Virus record (IMG/VR): IMGVR_UViG_3300025769_001148
Location: 1-20,047 of that record
Length of the DNA: 20,047 nt
Strand: one strand, 5' to 3'
Origin: a virus
Part shown: positions 14,914 through 20,047 of the stretch, piece after piece
How positions within the stretch are numbered: position 1 is the stretch's first letter
How the letters are laid out: each line of letters begins with the position of its first letter
The notes under the pieces: model-generated
Told to the model about the DNA's origin: nothing
The model's input: the letters and a program-made list of their open reading frames with translations, nothing else
Database searches by the model: none
Program-made: the position numbers and the translations under genes

Positions 14914-16239
14914 ATGGCTATTAACATACAATCTTTATTTAGCGACATCATTGAGACTCCTGCACAGCGTCAAGAACGTATGCTTGGTGAAGGAATACTC
15001 AAGGGGCGGGAGTTAACTAGCGGTCTTACAGGCTTGGCTAGGACTCAGGCCCCTCTAGTATCTGCTTTGGCTATGCAAATGCCCCAGAGACAAGAAGCAA
15101 TGCGCAGGGGTGTTGGTGGAATGTTGGGCCTGGACGTTAGAACTGAGTCTGAGAAGGTTCAGGACGCTCTGAAGGGTCTTGATATAGAAAATATAGACAG
15201 CGCAAGAAGTACAGCAAAGACCCTTCAAGACATGGGTCTTGGCCTTCAAGCCGCCCAGCTTTTGTCTTTAAGCGAACAAAGAATTGCTGAAAAGGCGGCT
15301 AGGGAACGAGAACTTGCTGTTGCAGAAAGTCAAGCAGAAACCGCTAAAACAAGAGCAGCAACTGCTGCTGAACAAGTTGAGCTAGGAAGAGAAGAGCTGC
15401 AATTTAATCAGACGGTTCAAGATGATTTAACCGACTGGAGAAACCAGCAAGTTTCCGAAGCAGAACTTGACAGGGTTCTAAAAAGGGATGAACTTGATTT
15501 AAGAGAAAGGCTCGCTGAGTTGCAGAAGGAAGATTTGGATTCTAGGACAATAGCGGCTTTAAGAGAAGCCGACCTTAGAGCTTCCGATCTTTATGATGAC
15601 GCTAGAGAGACAAGAGCCTTGGCAAAAGAGTTCAATGCAGCAGAAGCCGCTGCTAATTATACTCCTGGAATGGCTGGTGAGATAAATGAGAAATGGAAGG
15701 CCATAACTGGAACACAAGACGAAATAAGTACGTTAAGGAGAAGGTTCAATAAAGTTATCAATGCTGCAACAATGGACGGACTCCCTCCTGGAGCTGCTTC
15801 AGATAAAGATATTGAATTGGCAAGGCAAGGCTTTCCAGACGAAACTTATAGTGCGGAACAAATTGCAAGCTATCTGGCTGGTATGCAGAAATTGTCTTTT
15901 ATTGCAGCAGAAAAAGAGAACGAAAGGCTTAAGTTTTTGAGGCAAAACAATGGCTCTCCAGCAATGATAGATTCTGAAACCAATGAGGTTGTTACTTTCA
16001 ATGATTTCTGGTCTAGTAAAATCAATGATCCTCAATACATTACTTATTTAGAAGAAAAAACTAGCCTTAATTTTATGGATCAAGCCGAAAGAGAGGCCTA
16101 TGACAGGCAATTGCAAAGCAGCAAAAGGCAGCAGCTAGAAGAAGAGCAAAGGCAGCAGCTTGAGCTACAGAGACAAAGGCAAGCAGAATTTGAGCAAACT
16201 CAAAGGTCTGTTAGCTCACCAGGAACATTTAGTTTATAG
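14914..16239 (+). CDS. Internal virion / ejection protein 2, coiled-coil rich
   Basis: This is a 441-aa protein with AAGGA 8 bases before the ATG. The N-terminal 110 residues are helical; residues about 121-226 form a long Glu/Arg/Lys/Ala-rich coiled coil (AEKAARERELAVAESQAETA, ELDRVLKRDELDLRERLAEL). A globular region follows at about 240-395, and the C-terminus (about 398-433) is a Gln/Glu/Arg-rich helix (KRQQLEEEQRQQLELQRQRQ). No membrane segment is clear. Its location between two other helical/membrane-active virion proteins suggests an internal core component. I do not recognise a catalytic domain such as a transglycosylase. Confidence 0.6.
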   Translation: MAINIQSLFSDIIETPAQRQERMLGEGILKGRELTSGLTGLARTQAPLVSALAMQMPQRQEAMRRGVGGMLGLDVRTESEKVQDALKGLDIENIDSARSTAKTLQDMGLGLQAAQLLSLSEQRIAEKAARERELAVAESQAETAKTRAATAAEQVELGREELQFNQTVQDDLTDWRNQQVSEAELDRVLKRDELDLRERLAELQKEDLDSRTIAALREADLRASDLYDDARETRALAKEFNAAEAAANYTPGMAGEINEKWKAITGTQDEISTLRRRFNKVINAATMDGLPPGAASDKDIELARQGFPDETYSAEQIASYLAGMQKLSFIAAEKENERLKFLRQNNGSPAMIDSETNEVVTFNDFWSSKINDPQYITYLEEKTSLNFMDQAEREAYDRQLQSSKRQQLEEEQRQQLELQRQRQAEFEQTQRSVSSPGTFSL

Positions 16240-16248
16240 GATAAGACA

Positions 16249-18120
16249 ATGGCAGACCCTAGAGATTTATTAGGCATTGACCTGTCTACATTAAGTGATG
16301 AGCAGATAGATTCGCTTTATGAGAGAAGGAGAAGGCCAACTAATGTAGAAGGTCTTGAGACTGTAGGTTCTATTGCTGGTGGAATAGCTGCTGGTGCTGC
16401 TGCTGGTACATTGGGTGCTGGCCCAGTTGGAACAGTTATTGGTGGCATTGCTGGTGGCATGGTTGGGGCTTTTGGTGGCGAGCTTCTTGAAGACATAATT
16501 GAAGGAAAAGAAAAAGATTATGTCGGAGCGGCTGAAGAGGCTTTGATTTCTGGTGGCTTTGACGTTGCCACATTGGGTGCTGGCAAATTAGTCAGGCCAG
16601 TGTTTCGGCTAACTGGAGCAAAAGCACTAGGCGATAAATTTGGTCAGCTTATGAATGTTTCTAGGGCTGCTCAAGGAAGCAGGGCTTCTCTTGCCCAAAC
16701 TCAACAACTTCTTCAAGAAGGCGGTGCTTCTCTTAACCCAAGGGCTATTGAAGATGTTGGCTTTATGAGAAAGCTGTTCAATGAAATTGCTGAAGTCGGC
16801 ATGATTTCCAGAAGAAGCTATGAAGCAGACAGGAAGGCTGCGGCTGACGTAATTAAGGGGCATATAGAAGGGTTCTCAAAAGGAGGTCTGACTACTGAAG
16901 ACCTTGGGGAGTCTATGTATTATGTCGTAAATGGTGGCCGTAACGCCGCCAGAGAGTTTTATGGAAAAGAGCTAGACAAGATAATACAAAACGCGCCGAC
17001 AGAATCAGTTTTTCCAACTAACAAGATTGGCTTCAAGATTGGTGATTTCCAAGTCAAGAATATGGACGATACTGGTTCTATTCTTCATAAAGAAACTCAG
17101 AGAATATATGAAGAGTTCAGGGACATAATTGCTCCTGATGGGAAAGCGTTAAAAGTAAATGCACAAACATTGCTAAACCTTCAAAAGCGTCTTAACGGAT
17201 ATATTGATGATGCTATGCCTGGTGGCGCAAGCCAGAACGCGACAGTTGTTAGAGAGCTTACTCAGCTTTCTCAGGCAATCAAGGAAGGGATAGAAGAAAC
17301 TTTAGAGAAGCAAGCTCCAGGAATATACAAAGATTACGCTAATCTAAATTCAACATTCAAAGATCTGACTGAAGGAATACTTCCAGAAGTTAACGCTGGT
17401 CAGTTTAGGCGCGCAGGAAAAGGTGATTTTGATGCGCTTGGTAATATGTTGATAGCTACTGGGAATATCTCAAAGGTTAAGAACTTTATGACCAGTATTG
17501 ATAAGTCCTTTGAAGCCCTAAGAAAATCTGGCTTATTAAAAGAATTACCAAAAGAACTTAGGACAAAGAAGAACGTAAAATCAATATTGAGAGCGTCTTT
17601 CACTAGGAATATGTTTGGTGATTTGACTGATGAAAAGGTCTTTAATCAGGCTACCGTAAATAAATTTAATAGCCCCAAGAACCAGAAGATAATGGCAGCG
17701 ATATACGGGGAAGAATGGCCTCAGTTTAAGAAAGTATTAAATGCTGTGGGCGACTCTCTAAGAACTACTGAGGGAGGCGTACTGTCTTTGGCGTTGAGAG
17801 GTAGGGAAATTAGTGCTGCTCTTGGTGCTGGTGCTATTTTTGGGCTTGGTACGCAAGACCCTGCGGCTGGAGCTACTGCTGCGGCTACCACTGCTTTAGG
17901 TGTTCTGGGATTGCCTCCAGTTCTTTACAGGCTTTCAAAAAGCCCAAGGGCAGTAAACAAGTTGATTGCTTTTGAGAAGAGAGGTTTTAAGCCAAGCGAA
18001 TACACTCCAGAATTTGTTATGTCTTCTTTAGCTAAAATCTTCTCAGAATTAAATGAAGATGACAGAAACGCAATTAAGGAAGAGGCGTATAACGCTGGCG
18101 TCTACAATATTAAACTTTAA
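16249..18120 (+). CDS. Internal virion / ejection protein 3 with glycine-zipper membrane segments
   Basis: This is a 623-aa protein. Residues about 39-80 contain repeated GxxxG-type spacing (GSIAGGIAAGAAAGTLGAG then IGGIAGGMVGAFGG), a glycine zipper able to insert into membranes. A second small-residue hydrophobic region lies at about 511-558 (LRGREISAALGAGAIFGLGT, then ATTALGVLGLPPVLYRL). The centre (about 130-500) is helical, with many Lys/Glu. Glycine zippers at an N-terminus occur in ejection proteins that build the DNA conduit across the host envelope. It ends the late block, with a 67-bp gap to the opposing operon. No lysozyme or protease motif was found by eye. Confidence 0.6.
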   Translation: MADPRDLLGIDLSTLSDEQIDSLYERRRRPTNVEGLETVGSIAGGIAAGAAAGTLGAGPVGTVIGGIAGGMVGAFGGELLEDIIEGKEKDYVGAAEEALISGGFDVATLGAGKLVRPVFRLTGAKALGDKFGQLMNVSRAAQGSRASLAQTQQLLQEGGASLNPRAIEDVGFMRKLFNEIAEVGMISRRSYEADRKAAADVIKGHIEGFSKGGLTTEDLGESMYYVVNGGRNAAREFYGKELDKIIQNAPTESVFPTNKIGFKIGDFQVKNMDDTGSILHKETQRIYEEFRDIIAPDGKALKVNAQTLLNLQKRLNGYIDDAMPGGASQNATVVRELTQLSQAIKEGIEETLEKQAPGIYKDYANLNSTFKDLTEGILPEVNAGQFRRAGKGDFDALGNMLIATGNISKVKNFMTSIDKSFEALRKSGLLKELPKELRTKKNVKSILRASFTRNMFGDLTDEKVFNQATVNKFNSPKNQKIMAAIYGEEWPQFKKVLNAVGDSLRTTEGGVLSLALRGREISAALGAGAIFGLGTQDPAAGATAAATTALGVLGLPPVLYRLSKSPRAVNKLIAFEKRGFKPSEYTPEFVMSSLAKIFSELNEDDRNAIKEEAYNAGVYNIKL

Positions 18121-18125
18121 GTTTC

Positions 18126-18184
18126 GAGGCAGTGCGGCATCCTGGGTTTCCTCCACCCTCGCCTTTGGGTGTCGTACTGACCTC
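18126..18184 (+). ncRNA. Long structured stem between the converging operons
   Basis: Arms 18126-18142 and 18167-18184 form 17 base pairs with one bulged A (18180). Three of the pairs are G-U on the + strand and would be C-A mismatches in - strand RNA, so the fold favours + strand transcripts. Inside, GGGT (18144-18147) pairs with ACCC (18155-18158) around a TTCCTCC loop. A competing short hairpin CACCC/GGGTG (18154-18158 with 18167-18171) is also possible. No T tract follows, so it is not a classical intrinsic terminator. It could be a 3' end element of the late mRNA, or a small RNA; the evidence is structural only. Confidence 0.5.
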
Positions 18185-18187
18185 ACC

Positions 18188-18424
18188 TTAATGTAGATCC
18201 TTATCTATTATCTCTTTGTATCTCATAGAGATGAACATACTGAATAACTCATCTACAGTATTATTCTCCTCCATGAATTCTGAGTAATCCCTCACCATCA
18301 TTGCTAGAGTCCCTATCGCCCTCTGATCGTCCCCCTCCAAAAAGGGCAAGTTGTCGCTCACCCACTTCGCCAGATCTTCTGGTTCCATGGGATCTACCTC
18401 TACAGTCCGGTTTTCCTGTTTCAA
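18188..18424 (-). CDS. Small acidic protein (78 aa), function unknown, TTG start
   Basis: This is the last gene of the - strand operon. The TTG at 18424 is chosen because GGAG lies 9 bases upstream (18434-18437) and no in-frame ATG exists before residue 13. The protein is acidic: EVDPMEPEDLAKWVSDNLPF, DDQRAIGTLAMMVRDYSEFM, ending in MFISMRYKEIIDKDLH. It is predicted to be mostly helical with no motif I can name. It lies 20 bases after the NinG-like gene, so it is in the same transcript. A start at the internal ATG (residue 13) remains possible. Confidence 0.55.
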   Translation of the reverse strand: MKQENRTVEVDPMEPEDLAKWVSDNLPFLEGDDQRAIGTLAMMVRDYSEFMEENNTVDELFSMFISMRYKEIIDKDLH

Positions 18425-18433
18425 GCCAACATA

Positions 18434-18437
18434 CTCC
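18434..18437 (-). promoter_or_regulatory. Ribosome site supporting the TTG start
   Basis: GGAG on the - strand ends 9 bases before the TTG at 18424, inside the short gap after the NinG-like gene's stop. It is the only good site near this start. Confidence 0.45.
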
Positions 18438-18444
18438 GCATAGT

Positions 18445-18867
18445 TTATATTTGTGATTCAAGTTCTTTGTTCTTCTTTCTCAGGTCTTTGATCATATCTT
18501 CTAGGTCAGGTCTGAAGTATTTAACAGGCTTCCTGGAGTCCATTAGCATTTGATCGCAGAAGTCATCCCCGTACATATCCCGCATAAACTTTGAGTAACC
18601 TTCTCTAACGTGAGTCCTATGCCTCATGCCATATTGATTACACCCTTTACACTGGGGATGTATGTTCTCTTCCATAATCTTAGTAGCCTGCTTCCCTCTT
18701 TCTATCCAGTGTCCACCCTGCATATCCTTCCAGTGAAACCACTTATTACATGATACACACTCTATAAACCCACTCTTATCAGCAGCCACCGCAGCCTTCA
18801 ATCTAACGTGCTTCTGTAATAACTTAGCTACATCATCTATCAAAGCCCTAAGTGTTTTCTTTGGCAT
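18445..18867 (-). CDS. NinG-like (Rap-type) recombination protein
   Basis: This is a 140-aa protein. Two CxxC pairs (C37/C40 and C73/C76) bracket the core. Between them is WKDMQGGHWIER (H53), followed by NIHPQC then KGCNQYG, which is the lambda NinG pattern C..C...(H)...R...N.H.QC..CN. NinG/Rap proteins are structure-specific nucleases, related to HNH enzymes, that act on branched DNA in phage recombination. Lambda NinG is about 200 aa, so this is a shorter version. The C-terminus is a charged helix (LEDMIKDLRKKNKELESQI). It starts one base after the DUF3310 stop. A repair, recombination or DNA-end processing role in this operon is consistent. Confidence 0.75.
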   Translation of the reverse strand: MPKKTLRALIDDVAKLLQKHVRLKAAVAADKSGFIECVSCNKWFHWKDMQGGHWIERGKQATKIMEENIHPQCKGCNQYGMRHRTHVREGYSKFMRDMYGDDFCDQMLMDSRKPVKYFRPDLEDMIKDLRKKNKELESQI

Positions 18868-18868
18868 A

Positions 18869-19102
18869 CTACTCTCTTAAATATTCTAATTTAGGCTCTT
18901 TAATCTCGCTCTCTATGAGCAGGTCTATGTAGTGTTTAGCTTTTCTCAAGTCCTCAACACCATTCTTACTCCTCCACCTAGTAACATACTTAACTACGTT
19001 GGCTTCGCAGTAACTTAAATTGTTAGCCTGGATATACTCTATGGGTTGGATTTTGAAATCCTTGTAATGATTCCCACCTACTTGTATGTCTTTTGCTTTC
19101 AT
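18869..19102 (-). CDS. DUF3310 family phage protein
   Basis: This encodes 77 aa. The motif VGGNHYKDFKIQPIEYIQAN, then EANVVKYVTRWRSKNGVEDL and KAKHYIDLLIE, is the DUF3310 signature, and the full domain (about residues 8-65) is intact. The family is common among phages in the DNA-metabolism region, sometimes attached to nucleotide kinase domains; its own function is not established to my knowledge. The ATG overlaps the DUF1289 stop (ATGA), and the stop is one base before the NinG-like start, so translation is coupled with both. No Shine-Dalgarno sequence is evident. Confidence 0.8.
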   Translation of the reverse strand: MKAKDIQVGGNHYKDFKIQPIEYIQANNLSYCEANVVKYVTRWRSKNGVEDLRKAKHYIDLLIESEIKEPKLEYLRE

Positions 19103-19353
19103 AAGTAATCTAGGTTATCAGTAACCTCTCCACTCCTCTTTTTCTGTTGATGTTCCGTAGCCCTCTTCATGGCTAGTATCTTGTTAGACTCATCATAGGC
19201 ATTCCAATTAATCACATCTTTGTAATACCTACCACAACCTACACACCAGATACTCCCCACGGTAGAAGTAGAACATATACCTCTACAGGGATTCCTGACT
19301 TTAGCTACACCTTCAACAAAGGGCATACGATTGGAAAGTGTTTGTTTACACAT
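19099..19353 (-). CDS. DUF1289-like Cys-rich protein
   Basis: This is an 84-aa protein. NPCRGICS followed by WCVGCGRYYKDVINW gives four cysteines (23, 27, 37, 40) in the C-x3-C-x9-C-x2-C order, ending in a GR-Y-x-x-x-V-x-W motif, as in DUF1289 proteins, which are short, conserved mostly in proteobacteria and presumed to bind a metal. The function of the family is not established. The ATG at 19353 is preferred because GGGAGG is 11 bases upstream; the in-frame ATG at 19326 has no ribosome site. It overlaps the preceding 59-aa gene by 49 bases. The C-terminus is charged and helical (KILAMKRATEHQQKKRSGE). Confidence 0.7.
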   Translation of the reverse strand: MCKQTLSNRMPFVEGVAKVRNPCRGICSTSTVGSIWCVGCGRYYKDVINWNAYDESNKILAMKRATEHQQKKRSGEVTDNLDYL

Positions 19354-19484
19354 ATCTCTACTGGCCTCCCATATCTTTCTGCCAGCTTCTCACAATAAGT
19401 TCGAGAAGGGTTGATGTCATCTTTCTTGTGATAGACGCACTGTTGGCAGTGTTCAAGGATGTTAAGTTCGCTCAGTTGTCTCAT
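19305..19484 (-). CDS. Small Cys-rich protein (59 aa), function unknown
   Basis: The ATG at 19484 overlaps the phosphoesterase stop (ATGA) and the frame runs 59 codons to the TAG at 19305-19307, overlapping the DUF1289-like gene by 49 bases. The sequence begins MRQLSELNILEHCQQCVYHK and includes CEKLAERYGR and ICVNKH. Cys13 and Cys16 form a CxxC pair; Cys31, Cys45, Cys54 and several His could complete a metal site. The exact ATGA junction with the gene upstream supports it as real. I recognise no family. Confidence 0.55.
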   Translation of the reverse strand: MRQLSELNILEHCQQCVYHKKDDINPSRTYCEKLAERYGRPVEICVNKHFPIVCPLLKV

Positions 19485-20047
19485 GGTGTTACCGTTACTC
19501 TACTAATCTCGCCTTTCTGCTTATCATAAGTGATTGCCAATGCACCCCTTTGGGAGTGTTCAAATCCCCTAGCCCCGTAGGCATCTCTGGCATTTAATGT
19601 GGGGTGTCTTTCTATCACCGCACCGGATACCTCTACTACCTCCTTGGTATGGTAGTGTCCTGTACTAATGTAGATGTAGTCAGTATTCGCCATCTGACCA
19701 CGGAACCTTGGCTCTGAGAAGAACTTACCAGCAAGACCTCTAATCTTGGTTAAGTGTCCATGATGCCATCCCAAGAAGACATTACCCCAGGTAAATGAAT
19801 AGTATGGGAACACACTATCATCCACGGTGACTCTTTTGTTCTTTTTGAATGCCATCTTCATTATGGCTTGTAACCAAACAGACCCAGTTAGATCGTGATT
19901 ACCCTCGCACATTACTACATGAACGTGCTTATGCTTGTGTAATAGCATTTCTACCGCCCGTACACAGGTTTCTACCGCGACTTGGACTAGCTTAGGGTAT
20001 CTACCATCTGAATCAAGAACGTGCTTGTTTAGTGGGGTTACGGAGGT
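19481..20047 (-). CDS. Metallophosphoesterase, C-terminal part (N-terminus outside window)
   Basis: The frame stays open from the stop at 19481-19483 to the edge of the window, so the start lies beyond 20047. Within it, GNHD (19892-19903), WHHGH, and GHYH further on are the calcineurin-like metallophosphoesterase motifs (GNH[DE] and a GHxH pair), in the correct order; the first GD-type metal motif must lie outside. Such phage enzymes sit among early/DNA-metabolism genes and may act as nucleases or phosphatases; substrate is unknown. The first residues visible (LDSDGRYPKLVQVAVETCVR) lie before the GNHD motif. It is the first visible gene of the coupled - strand operon. Confidence 0.85.
   Translation of the reverse strand, partial: TSVTPLNKHVLDSDGRYPKLVQVAVETCVRAVEMLLHKHKHVHVVMCEGNHDLTGSVWLQAIMKMAFKKNKRVTVDDSVFPYYSFTWGNVFLGWHHGHLTKIRGLAGKFFSEPRFRGQMANTDYIYISTGHYHTKEVVEVSGAVIERHPTLNARDAYGARGFEHSQRGALAITYDKQKGEISRVTVTP

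Noticed and set aside
18154-18171. CACCC/GGGTG hairpin as a simple terminator
   Set aside because: Only 5 pairs, no T tract, and it competes with a much longer stem using the same bases.
1-20047. tRNA genes, CRISPR arrays, IS elements, integrase or attachment sites
   Set aside because: I looked for cloverleaf-type arms, spaced direct repeats, transposase and recombinase motifs and saw none that could be supported.

Overview
This window is a piece of a tailed-phage genome, most likely a short-tailed (podovirus-like) phage of an aquatic, probably marine, proteobacterium. The main evidence is a compact late block on the + strand: capsid, fibre-type proteins, a gp11/gp4-like head-tail adaptor, a gp10/gp12-like tail protein and three ejection-type internal virion proteins. 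No tape measure, major tail tube or sheath gene is present. Several proteins resemble families I know from marine podoviruses of the HMO-2011/SIO1/VpV262 kind; that placement is recognition from memory, not a search. I see no integrase, repressor, tRNA, IS element or CRISPR array.

Layout, + strand (1-18120): the 3' end of the major capsid gene and a C(UUCG)G hairpin; a small basic protein whose 3' end appears to be rewritten by an inserted HNH endonuclease gene; a tail fibre and a glycine-rich adhesin-like protein; a small conserved protein; a holin-like protein, a DUF1353 protein and a small lipoprotein; two small virion-type proteins; a 642-aa probable virion protein with capsid-like codon use and its own C(UUCG)G hairpin; then a 621-aa beta-rich protein, a coiled-coil protein, small conserved proteins, a Thr/Pro/Gly-repeat protein, the head-tail adaptor, the tail stabilisation/nozzle protein, and finally the three internal/ejection proteins. 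Thirteen neighbouring pairs share the TAATG stop/start overlap, so the block is probably one translationally coupled late transcript.

Layout, - strand (20047-18188): a tightly packed operon running the other way: a metallophosphoesterase (N-terminus outside the window), a 59-aa Cys-rich protein, a DUF1289 protein, a DUF3310 protein, a NinG-like recombination protein and a 78-aa protein with a TTG start. This looks like early/DNA-metabolism genes. The two blocks converge on a 67-bp gap (18121-18187) that holds a long structured stem, stronger as + strand RNA than as - strand RNA.

The window has no stretch above 300 bases without a gene. The items most worth a second look are the HNH insertion at 990-1502, the pair of C(UUCG)G hairpins and the shared codon bias marking two probable high-expression genes, the structured RNA between the converging operons with its anti-Shine-Dalgarno loop, and three genes under 60 aa at 7512, 10246 and 19484.
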